Of a DNA stretch of 29,387 bases, positions 15,821 to 22,730 are shown piece after piece (positions within the stretch are counted from its first letter, which is position 1; each line of letters begins with the position of its first letter). The notes beneath the pieces were generated by a model. That model was not told the DNA's origin and did not search any database. It worked only from the letters and a program-made list of their open reading frames with translations. Both the position numbers and the translations under genes were made by a program. Origin of the DNA: Chloroflexota bacterium (lineage in GTDB: Bacteria > Chloroflexota > Dehalococcoidia > SM23-28-2 > RBG-16-64-32); NCBI GenBank assembly GCA_005880055.1, contig VBJS01000026.1, forward strand, positions 1 to 29,387. The letters run 5' to 3'.

Positions 15821-17028
15821 GCGGGCCACTAGCCGGAGTGAGGGTGGCGGACTTCACCTGGGTCTGGGCGGGCCCCACCTGCACGATGCAACTCGCGCAC
15901 ATGGGCGCCGACGTGATTCGCATGGAGTCCATGCGGCGGCCGTGTTTCATCCGCACGCTGCCGCCATGGCCTGATGGCCGGCCTGGGCTGAACCGCTCGG
16001 GCTACTTCAACCAGTACAACCAGGGCAAGCGCAGCATCCTGCTGGACCTCTCGAAGCCGGAAGCGGTCGACATCGCCAAGCGGATCGCGGCGATGAGCGA
16101 TATCGCGGTCGAGAACTTCGCTGGAGGCGTAATCGACCGGCTGGGGCTTGGCTACGAGGAGTTGCGCAAGGTGAAGCCCGATATAGTGATGATCAGCATG
16201 TCCGGTTACGGCAAGACAGGCCCGGAGAGCGGCTACGTCTCGTACGGCCCCGCCCAGGTGCCGCTTTCCGGCATGTCGACGCTCACCGGTTACCGCGATT
16301 GGCCGCCGATGCACGTCGGTATGTCGTACGGCGACCCGACGGCGGGGCTGCACGCGGCCTACGCCGTCCTGGCGTCGCTGTACCACCGCGAGAAGACGGG
16401 CGAGGGTCAGTACATCGACATGTCGCAGTGCGAATCAACAATGGTGCTGCTGGGCGAAGGAATCATGGATTACACGATGAACGGGACGCAGCCACCGCGC
16501 AGCGGAAACCGCGTCCCGAAGATGTCGCCGCACGGCATCTTCCGCTGCGCCGGCGAGGACCGCTGGATCAGCATCGCCTGCGGGTCTGATGTCGAGTTCG
16601 CGGCGCTGTGCGAGGCGATGGGCAGGCGGGAGCTGGCCGACGACGCTCGGTTCCGCGCCCTGGCAGACCGGAAGGGGCACGAGGACGAACTGGAGACCGA
16701 GATCGAGGCCTGGACCTTGACGCAGGACGCCTTCGAGTTGCGCGACCGGTTACAAGCGAAGGGAGTCGCCGCGTTCCCGCCGATGCTGAACCGCGAGCTG
16801 GCGGAGGACCGGCACCTGAACGAGCGCGGCTTCTTCGTCGAGAAGGAGCACCCGGAAGTTGGCGTCCGCAAGCACGCGGGCATACCCTGGCGGATGTCGG
16901 CGACGGCCTGCGAGGTCTGGCGGGCAGCGCCGACGATTGGACAGGACAACGAGTACGTATTCGGGGAGCTGCTGGGCTTCTCCAGCGACCAGATAGCGGA
17001 TTTGGTGGCGCGGGAAGTCATTCACTAA
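15817..17028 (+). CDS. CaiB/BaiF (class III) CoA-transferase family protein, catalytic-type subunit
   Basis: This 403-residue class III CoA-transferase starts at a GTG whose last two bases are shared with the TGA of the preceding gene (4-nt overlap). It has VRVADFTWVWAGPTCTMQLA, MGADVIRMES, AVENFAGGVIDRLGLGY and MISMSGYGKTGP. The catalytic-Asp segment is HVGMSYGDPTAGLHAAYAV, with D173 in the expected place, followed by REKTGEGQYIDMSQCE. It should move CoA between acyl groups, probably together with the upstream partner. Identity to known substrate classes (formyl, carnitine, succinyl-malate) cannot be judged by eye. A 205-bp gap separates it from the flavin oxidoreductase gene downstream. Confidence 0.92.
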   Translation: MSGPLAGVRVADFTWVWAGPTCTMQLAHMGADVIRMESMRRPCFIRTLPPWPDGRPGLNRSGYFNQYNQGKRSILLDLSKPEAVDIAKRIAAMSDIAVENFAGGVIDRLGLGYEELRKVKPDIVMISMSGYGKTGPESGYVSYGPAQVPLSGMSTLTGYRDWPPMHVGMSYGDPTAGLHAAYAVLASLYHREKTGEGQYIDMSQCESTMVLLGEGIMDYTMNGTQPPRSGNRVPKMSPHGIFRCAGEDRWISIACGSDVEFAALCEAMGRRELADDARFRALADRKGHEDELETEIEAWTLTQDAFELRDRLQAKGVAAFPPMLNRELAEDRHLNERGFFVEKEHPEVGVRKHAGIPWRMSATACEVWRAAPTIGQDNEYVFGELLGFSSDQIADLVAREVIH

Positions 17029-17104
17029 GCGCCCCGAGTTGCCATGCAACTCATACCTTTCCAGTTGAGCGCGTTCAGAAGGCCGTTCACTCGCCGCCTT
17101 ACCG

Positions 17105-17169
17105 CCAGATCCCTTCGCGAAGCTGCGTTGTCGCCGGGTCCAGGATGCATGTCGCTCAGGATGACATCG
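17105..17169. repeat. Dispersed degenerate intergenic element, copy 2
   Basis: This 65-bp segment in the 205-bp gap before the flavin oxidoreductase begins CCAGATCCCTTCGCGA and ends CGCTCAGGATGACATCG. It mirrors copy 1 at 1553-1616: end matches are 13/16 and 16/17, with a diverged centre. The rest of this gap shows no gene. Confidence 0.45.
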
Positions 17170-17233
17170 ACGGGCGTGAGTCTGGTTCCTGCCTCCTTCC
17201 GACCTTGGCCGCTGTGCTAGTATTGGTCACGCC

Positions 17234-18379
17234 ATGAAATTTGGCATCTTCCACGAGCTGTCGGTTGGCAAGCCGTGGCACCCTCTTTCTGAGCACGAGG
17301 TGTACCACAATGCTCTCGAGCAGGTGGAGGTGGCAGACGAGCTGGGGTTCGACCAGAGCTGGGCTGTCGAGCACCACTTCCTCGAGGAGTACTCGCACTG
17401 CTCCGCGCCGGAGGTCTTCCTTGCGGCCGCGGCAGCGCGCACCAAGCGCATCCACCTCTGTCACGGGGTGATGATGGTGCTGCCGCCGTTCAACCACCCG
17501 GCCCGCTGCGCCGAACGTGCGGCAGCACTCGATATCGTCTCCGGCGGGCGGCTGGAGTTCGGCACCGGCCGCTCGGCCACCTGGACGGAACTGGGCGGGT
17601 TCCGCTGCGACCCGGACGTCTCCAAGGAGATGTGGGACGAAGCGGTGCATGCGATCCCGAAGATGTGGACGCAGGAGACGTTCTCCTGGGACGGCAAATA
17701 CTTTTCAATGCCGGAGCGGCCTATCCTCCCAAAGCCGGTGCAGAAGCCGCACCCGCCGATATGGGTTGCCGTCTCCAGCCCGGAGACCGCTATCCAGGCT
17801 GCGGAGCGCGGCATCGGCTGCCTGGGCGTATCAATCGGGACTCCGGAGGAGTACCAGAAGCGGGTACAGGACTACCGGCGCATCGTCCGCTCGGCCGAGC
17901 CCGTTGGGGATTTCGTGAACGAGCAGGTGAACGGCGTCACCTTCATGTACGTGGACGAGACGGACGAGGAAGCGAAGACCTGGGGCACGAAGTTGGCGTA
18001 CACCTTCTCGTACCTTGCTGCACACCTGGTGGGAATCAGCTCCGTCTATCCAACGGCTGCGTACAAGACGCCGGGTCTGCTCTTCGCCATCCGGCGCAGC
18101 ACGGAGGAGAAAGCGCCGGGTGGCGGCGGGGCGGTCCGGGACGGCATGGCGATCGGCAGTCCGGACACCGTGATCAAGCAGCTCAAGCTGTGGGAAGAGA
18201 TCGGCGTGGACCGCATGGTGTTCATCATCAACACCGCCGAGGTGATCCCACAGGAGCGGGTTCTTAAGTCGCTGAGGCTCTTCGCCGAGCAGGTACTGCC
18301 GGCGTTCGACGTCGACGCCCAGGCATCCCGGGAGGCGCCCAAAGCGCGCGACCTGTCCGAAGCGCCAATGCCTGTCTAA
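17234..18379 (+). CDS. LLM-class (luciferase-like) flavin-dependent oxidoreductase
   Basis: This 381-residue bacterial-luciferase-fold protein begins MKFGIFHELSVGKPW, the typical first strand. It continues with ELGFDQSWAVEHHFLEEYS (the AEHH-type substrate/flavin motif), RIHLCHGVMMVLPPFNHPAR, and ALDIVSGGRLEFGTGRSATWTELGGF. KPHPPIWVAVSSPETA and IGSPDTVIKQLKLWEEIGVD are the late conserved segments. Members use FMNH2 or F420 to oxygenate or reduce small organic substrates. It starts at the ATG at 17234. The next gene, a hydrolase, starts 4 nt after its stop, so they are co-transcribed. Adjacent to CoA-transferases and hydrolases, a catabolic monooxygenase role is plausible. The electron donor and substrate are not visible. 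Confidence 0.92.
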   Translation: MKFGIFHELSVGKPWHPLSEHEVYHNALEQVEVADELGFDQSWAVEHHFLEEYSHCSAPEVFLAAAAARTKRIHLCHGVMMVLPPFNHPARCAERAAALDIVSGGRLEFGTGRSATWTELGGFRCDPDVSKEMWDEAVHAIPKMWTQETFSWDGKYFSMPERPILPKPVQKPHPPIWVAVSSPETAIQAAERGIGCLGVSIGTPEEYQKRVQDYRRIVRSAEPVGDFVNEQVNGVTFMYVDETDEEAKTWGTKLAYTFSYLAAHLVGISSVYPTAAYKTPGLLFAIRRSTEEKAPGGGGAVRDGMAIGSPDTVIKQLKLWEEIGVDRMVFIINTAEVIPQERVLKSLRLFAEQVLPAFDVDAQASREAPKARDLSEAPMPV

Positions 18380-18383
18380 GGCG

Positions 18384-19202
18384 ATGACAGAAACGACATT
18401 TGTCAGTGCCTCCGACGGCATCAAGCTCGCCGCCCGCGTGCAGGGAGACGGGCCTCCGCTTTATGCCCTTCACGGGGGTCCGGCGAACGATTGCGGCTCG
18501 TTCGGGAATTACCTCGAACCGGCGGCGGCGTACCGGCAACTCTGGCTCCTGGACCAGCGTGGCTGCGGCGACTCCGACGACGCCCCGCGTGAAACGTACT
18601 CTCTCGGCAGGCTCGCCCAGGACATTGAGGACATGCGTAAGAGCCTGGGTCACGGCCGCGTAGAAATCCTCGGCCACTCGCTCGGCGGCGTTCTCGCTCT
18701 GACCTATGCCAGGCACTATCCGGACAACGTTCAGACGCTGATCCTCGTCTGTGCGCCTGTGCGGGGTTGGAAAGGAGTGTTGTCGGACCCCGGAAGCTGG
18801 CCCGTATGGGTTAGGGTGTCGTTCGAGGGCTTCCGAAGAGACCCTGATTGGACATCGCTCTATCTCAAGCATGAGTTGGGCGGCTGCCCGAATATCGACG
18901 TGGTACGAGCACATGTCCGTCGCTCCAGGCGATACGACGCTAAGCGGTTGCGGCCGCTCATGATGGCCGGCTCACGGCCGATCGACGTAAAGTCGCTCGT
19001 GCGCGCTGGTGTGAAGATTCGCGGAATCTATGGGACACTCGACCGCCGGTTTCGCGCAGCGGCAGGCTATCTCAGCTCGATCGGTGTGCCCGTCCAGATG
19101 ATAGACGGCGCTTCTCACTTTCCTTTTGTTGAGCAGCAGGAGGCCTTCCACCAGGCGCTCAAACAGGTCCTTCTTCAACAGCCGACCGCCGCGCATGCCT
19201 GA
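18384..19202 (+). CDS. Alpha/beta hydrolase, proline-iminopeptidase (S33)-like
   Basis: This 272-residue alpha/beta hydrolase has the HGGP oxyanion motif (30-33), WLLDQRGCGDSD (54-65) and the nucleophile elbow GHSLGG (97-102, S99). These are hallmarks of the S33 proline iminopeptidase-like group. A late GASHFPFVEQ carries the catalytic histidine, and GTLDRRFRAA probably carries the acid. The cap region is shorter than in true proline iminopeptidases (about 310 residues), so the enzyme may hydrolyse an ester or lactone instead. It starts 4 nt after the flavin oxidoreductase stop, and its own stop overlaps the next gene by 8 nt. Cytoplasmic location is inferred from the lack of a signal peptide. 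Confidence 0.88.
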   Translation: MTETTFVSASDGIKLAARVQGDGPPLYALHGGPANDCGSFGNYLEPAAAYRQLWLLDQRGCGDSDDAPRETYSLGRLAQDIEDMRKSLGHGRVEILGHSLGGVLALTYARHYPDNVQTLILVCAPVRGWKGVLSDPGSWPVWVRVSFEGFRRDPDWTSLYLKHELGGCPNIDVVRAHVRRSRRYDAKRLRPLMMAGSRPIDVKSLVRAGVKIRGIYGTLDRRFRAAAGYLSSIGVPVQMIDGASHFPFVEQQEAFHQALKQVLLQQPTAAHA

Positions 19203-19929
19203 CTACGGCCGGCTCACGCAGCAGAGGCTTCCTCACACGCAGCCGGCAGTTGACCCGCTCTACCCGGCCCCGCCGTGGGCGCTGCCCGGCGCGCGCGTAC
19301 TCAAGCTGATCTATGAGACGGACGCTGAGCCACTGCTGACCTGGTTGCCGCCGAAGCTCAGCCGCTCCTCTCCTCCGTATGCCGTCGTCGTCGTAGCGCA
19401 CTACCACAAGAGCCCGATCGGCCCCTTCTCACTCGCCACGCAGGGTATAGGCTGCCGGGCCGGTTTCTTCATCCGCGCGCTCAGCGTTCAGGCGATCACC
19501 GACAGCCCTGTGGCGATGGCGGCGCTGCGCGAGACATGGGGATATCCCTGCAAGCTGGGCGAGGTGATGCTGGAGCAGGGAGATGACGGCGTTTCCGCCA
19601 GCATACGCTCTAGTGACCGGCCGCTCGCCTCGTTGTCACTCCAAGAGCCGGAGCCGATAGACGGGGAGTCCGTCCGCTTTGACCCGGTGCTGAACATCCG
19701 CAGCGTCCCGTCATTGGACGAAGGAAAAGCGCATGAACTGCTGCATATGGTGCAGATCGACCCGGAGATTACGATCAAGGAATCTGTCAGGGGGCGTGGC
19801 GACGCGGAACTCCTGGCAAGCGACGGCAAGTCCGGGTGGAACGCGTTGCCTGTGCGCGGCATCGTCTCTGCTGTCTACGCCCTAATCGATACGGAACTCC
19901 CGCTCGCCCGCTTCGTTGTTCCCTACTAG
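19195..19929 (+). CDS. Acetoacetate decarboxylase-family protein with Cys at the Schiff-base lysine position
   Basis: I place the start at the ATG at 19195 (244 residues); the frame opens further upstream, but that part lies inside the hydrolase gene and is not family-like. The 8-nt overlap ATGCCTGA couples it to the hydrolase. Family features are VLKLIYETDAEPLLTWLPPKL, the AHYHKSPIGPF region, and DSPVAMAALRETWGYPCKLGEV. In Clostridium acetobutylicum acetoacetate decarboxylase the motif is AYPKKLG, with K115 forming the Schiff base. Here it is GYPCKLG, so C119 replaces K115 and only K120 (the K116 equivalent) remains. Decarboxylation by the classical route is therefore doubtful; aldolase-dehydratase-like members of this superfamily are known. 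The fold assignment is good and the reaction uncertain. Confidence 0.85.
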   Translation: MPDYGRLTQQRLPHTQPAVDPLYPAPPWALPGARVLKLIYETDAEPLLTWLPPKLSRSSPPYAVVVVAHYHKSPIGPFSLATQGIGCRAGFFIRALSVQAITDSPVAMAALRETWGYPCKLGEVMLEQGDDGVSASIRSSDRPLASLSLQEPEPIDGESVRFDPVLNIRSVPSLDEGKAHELLHMVQIDPEITIKESVRGRGDAELLASDGKSGWNALPVRGIVSAVYALIDTELPLARFVVPY

Positions 19930-20020
19930 GGAACGGCAAGCGGCGTTGACCCCTGTACTCGGGCGATGCTACCTTGCAGTTCAGGCTGGAGGCAGCCGGG
20001 GAGCGGGCACGACCGACAAC

Positions 20021-20686
20021 ATGGAACAAGAAGACAACCTGACCGCCGGGGGCGACGCGAAGCGTACCCGTAGGGGGCCGTACACTCGGAAACAGATACT
20101 GGACGCCTCCCTGCGCTTGTTTGCAGAGCGAGGGTTCGCGCGTACAACCGTACGGGACATCGCGCGGCAGGCCGGGATAACCGATGCCGCCATCTATTAT
20201 CACTTCCAATCCAAGCGCGAGTTGCTGGAGGCGTTGGTCGAGGAGCGGGGGTTTCTCAGCAGTCTTCAAAACCTCGAACGTGTGACCGCAGACCTTCCGA
20301 TTGCCGAGACAATGACCTGGATGGCTCGCGGAGCCGTGAGCATCATGGACGAAAACAGGGAGTTCTTGCGGCTAATCATCATGGAGGGGTTGGGCGGCGA
20401 CGACGCAGCACTGGAGCAGTACCGCCGCCTCATCGACTTGTGGGAGAGCGCGCTGTCGAAGGTGCTCAAGCGCTACGAGGACAAGGGTGAATTGCCTCGG
20501 GACGGCCTGCAGGAGCTGTCGCGGCAGATAATCTACGTGATCCTGATGGCGTTCCAGGAAAGCCTCCTGGGCCGGCACACCGACCCGGAGGCCTCAGCAG
20601 CCGAGCGGCGCGAGAGCCTTGCGGCATTTGCCGCCAGCGCGCTCCAGCGTTTGTTAGGGACAGCCGCGTTGCCAGCTCGGACCTGA
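20021..20686 (+). CDS. TetR/AcrR family transcriptional regulator
   Basis: The protein has 221 residues from the ATG at 20021; an upstream frame to 19916 exists but overlaps the preceding gene and is unlike the family. After a short basic tail, the TetR DNA-binding domain runs from about TRKQILDASLRLFAERGF to DIARQAGITDAAIYYHFQSK and RELLEALVEERG. Its recognition helix lies in TDAAIYYHF. The remaining residues form a helical ligand-binding domain of normal size. It sits 91 bp after the decarboxylase-like gene and 37 bp before a Gfo/Idh/MocA gene on the same strand. It probably represses one of these units in response to an acyl-CoA or hydrophobic ligand, an inference from family habit. TTGACC followed by TACCTT after 18 bp at about 19945 is a weak promoter candidate. 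Confidence 0.92.
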   Translation: MEQEDNLTAGGDAKRTRRGPYTRKQILDASLRLFAERGFARTTVRDIARQAGITDAAIYYHFQSKRELLEALVEERGFLSSLQNLERVTADLPIAETMTWMARGAVSIMDENREFLRLIIMEGLGGDDAALEQYRRLIDLWESALSKVLKRYEDKGELPRDGLQELSRQIIYVILMAFQESLLGRHTDPEASAAERRESLAAFAASALQRLLGTAALPART

Positions 20687-20723
20687 TGCCGCCATCCCGC
20701 CAGCCAGCGGCCGGTCCGGCGTA

Positions 20724-21809
20724 GTGGCTCGCCCGCGCATCGGACTCATCGGCTGTGGCCTTCGCGGCCGCTTCCATTCGGCCGGCATCCGAGGGCTGAT
20801 GAAGCTGGGACTGCTGGATGCGGATTACCTGGCGGTGTGTGACGCAGACGAGGAACGGGCCCGCGCTTTCGCCTCGGCCGCCCGCGTGGAGCGGTTCACG
20901 ACGGATCCGAGTGAGATCATCAGGTCGCCCGAGATAAACGTTGTCTACATCACTGTTACTACAGCGGCCCACAAAAGGCTGGTGATAGAGGCCGCCGGTG
21001 CCGGGAAGCACATCTTCTGCGAGAAACCGCTCGCGACCAATCTCGCCGACGTGGAGGAAATGGTGGAGGCTGTCGATGCGGCCGGGGTCAAGGCCGGCGT
21101 TGGTCTTATACTTCGCCACTCGCCAATCCTCACGGTCCTGAAGTCGCTAACCGAGGATCCAACCCTGGGGAGGCTGATGGTCATTGTCTTCCGCGACGAC
21201 CAGTTCTTCCCGATACAGGGACACTACATGAGCGATTGGCGCAAAGACCGCTCCGTGGCGGGGTCCGGCACCCTGCTCGAACACTCTATTCATGATGCAG
21301 ACGTGCTCCACTGGTTCGGAGGGCGGGTGGAGCGGGTTCGCGGCAGCCTGTCGAATTTCGCTGGATACGAGGGCGTGGAAGACCTGGCGACCGTGCACCT
21401 GGAGTTCGAATCGGGCGCCTTCGCCGAGCTTGTATCCGTGTGGCACGGCGTGCTCGGCCGGCCCTCGACGCGCCGGCTTGAGCTGTTTTACGAGAAGGGC
21501 GTGTTCTTCATAGACCACGACTTTCTGGGCGCCATACAGGTGCAGACGCACGCCAGAAACGCCGAACTGATCAAAGAGGAAGAAGTCCGCAGCCGCTACC
21601 TGGCACAGCTGGGCCTGAACAATGAGGCGTTCGACCAGGCACTCCGATATTCCCTCGAAGACTACTTCTTCCTGCGCTCCGTTATCGACAATTCGGAGCC
21701 GTTCCCTGACTTCCATGTGGCGCTCCAGGCGCACCGCCTGATCGATGCCGTTTACCGATCTGCTGCCGGCAAGAACGGCGAACCAGTGTCCATGCGCGGA
21801 GACATGTGA
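20724..21809 (+). CDS. Gfo/Idh/MocA family NAD(P)-dependent oxidoreductase
   Basis: This complete 361-residue protein has an N-terminal Rossmann fold with GLIGCGLRGRFH (GxGxxG, 7-18). The family-defining EKP triad is in HIFCEKPLA (E100-K101-P102), with K101 the expected catalytic lysine. The C-terminal alpha/beta domain includes SGTLLEHSIHDADVLHWF, where the histidine and aspartate usually position a sugar or inositol hydroxyl. Substrates are commonly sugars, inositols or related polyols. The start is a GTG at 20724. Its stop overlaps the PAP2 gene start by 4 nt (GTGA). No sugar transporter is adjacent, so the substrate is open. Confidence 0.92.
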   Translation: MARPRIGLIGCGLRGRFHSAGIRGLMKLGLLDADYLAVCDADEERARAFASAARVERFTTDPSEIIRSPEINVVYITVTTAAHKRLVIEAAGAGKHIFCEKPLATNLADVEEMVEAVDAAGVKAGVGLILRHSPILTVLKSLTEDPTLGRLMVIVFRDDQFFPIQGHYMSDWRKDRSVAGSGTLLEHSIHDADVLHWFGGRVERVRGSLSNFAGYEGVEDLATVHLEFESGAFAELVSVWHGVLGRPSTRRLELFYEKGVFFIDHDFLGAIQVQTHARNAELIKEEEVRSRYLAQLGLNNEAFDQALRYSLEDYFFLRSVIDNSEPFPDFHVALQAHRLIDAVYRSAAGKNGEPVSMRGDM

Positions 21810-22510
21810 TCAGCTCGCGGGCGGCGATTGCCTCAGCGGCTGCCTGGCTATTGCTGCTCGTCTTCGCGATAGCGCTCTCGGCGCTCGCTGCCTCGCACAA
21901 CACGCTACAGGGTGACAGGGGACTGGCTACATGGCTACAGGACCAGCCATTTCCGGGTCAGACGCTCTCCGATGGCGTTCGAGCGGTCACGCAGACTGAG
22001 GTTATTCTCGTCCTGGGCGCCGTCGCGGCGCTGGTCCTCTGGGTCACCGGCTATCGGAGCCAGGCGGTGATCCTGGCCCTCGGGCTCGTGACGATGGGCG
22101 TACTTGAAGTGGGGCTTAAGGGGCTGGTCGACCGGCCCCGTCCAGACCCGGAGCTGGTGGAACGGCGCGCTGGCTTCGATAGCTCGGGCAGCTTCCCCTC
22201 GGGCCATGTCCTGGCCACGACGTTCTTCTACGGCGCGGTCACCTATTTCGCCCTGTCGAATCGGCTGGAGCGTATGCTTGGCTGGGCGCTGATCGCCGTC
22301 TCTTGCTTCTTCCTGGTCACGGTCCCTCTGGCCAGCGTCTGGCTTGGCGTGCATTGGCCCAGCGACATCCTCGGCAGCTGGGCGTGGGCCGCGCTTCTCC
22401 TGGCGTTGCTGATTGCCGCAGACCACGCCATCGCGGTTGGCCGAGTACGATTTCCCCGAACGTTCACTAGCAACCGCGCCTCCTGGCCCCGCGATGAGCG
22501 TCATAATTGA
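21806..22510 (+). CDS. PAP2 superfamily membrane phosphatase
   Basis: This 234-residue protein has about six hydrophobic segments (first at 7-28) and PAP2 motifs: KGLVDRPRP (105-113, KxxxxRP), GSFPSGHV (128-135) and WLGVHWPSDILG (179-190). Lipid phosphatases of this type dephosphorylate phosphatidate, undecaprenyl pyrophosphate or related lipids at the membrane. In the third motif, usually SRxxxxxHxxxD, the arginine position is Ser177 in this protein while H183 and D187 are kept. Activity may therefore be altered. The GTG start at 21806 overlaps the Gfo/Idh/MocA stop, so the two are co-translated. A direct functional link is not obvious. Confidence 0.9.
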   Translation: MISSRAAIASAAAWLLLLVFAIALSALAASHNTLQGDRGLATWLQDQPFPGQTLSDGVRAVTQTEVILVLGAVAALVLWVTGYRSQAVILALGLVTMGVLEVGLKGLVDRPRPDPELVERRAGFDSSGSFPSGHVLATTFFYGAVTYFALSNRLERMLGWALIAVSCFFLVTVPLASVWLGVHWPSDILGSWAWAALLLALLIAADHAIAVGRVRFPRTFTSNRASWPRDERHN

Positions 22511-22536
22511 TGAAGGGGACAGCAAGGAAGGCGATC

Positions 22537-22707
22537 ATGAAGAGACTGTTCGAACTGGCGGCAAGAGCGCTCGGGCCGGAAGAAGGACAGGCGCTGGCGG
22601 AATACGGTCTGCTCCTTGCGTTTATAGCCGCTGTCTGCGTTCTCGCCCTGGTGGCTTTAGGCGTGGCGATCTCCGGGTCGTACACCAGTATCATCGGCAG
22701 CTTCTAA
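22537..22707 (+). CDS. Flp/Fap-type (type IVb) pilin
   Basis: This 56-residue prepilin starts at the ATG at 22537. AAGGAAGG at 22523-22530 is a good ribosome site 6 nt upstream and favours this start over an in-frame TTG at 22507. A short basic leader ends in EEG, and the mature part would begin QALAEYGLLLAFIAAV, with Glu5-Tyr6 as in Flp pilins. A hydrophobic helix to about residue 47 and a short polar tail complete it. Flp pilins are processed by a TadV-type peptidase and assembled by the tad machinery into adhesive pili. No tad/cpa gene lies in the window, so it is an orphan here. It stops 24 bp before the moeA stop, which is convergent. Confidence 0.9.
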   Translation: MKRLFELAARALGPEEGQALAEYGLLLAFIAAVCVLALVALGVAISGSYTSIIGSF

Positions 22708-22730
22708 CGCCTGCTGAATCTCGGCTCGAA

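Noticed and set aside
14492..15829. Long minus-strand open frame of 445 codons opposite the first CoA-transferase
   Set aside because: Antisense to a clear class III CoA-transferase; its composition (Arg/Leu/Pro/Val-rich) is typical of the shadow frame in GC-rich genes and shows no domain.
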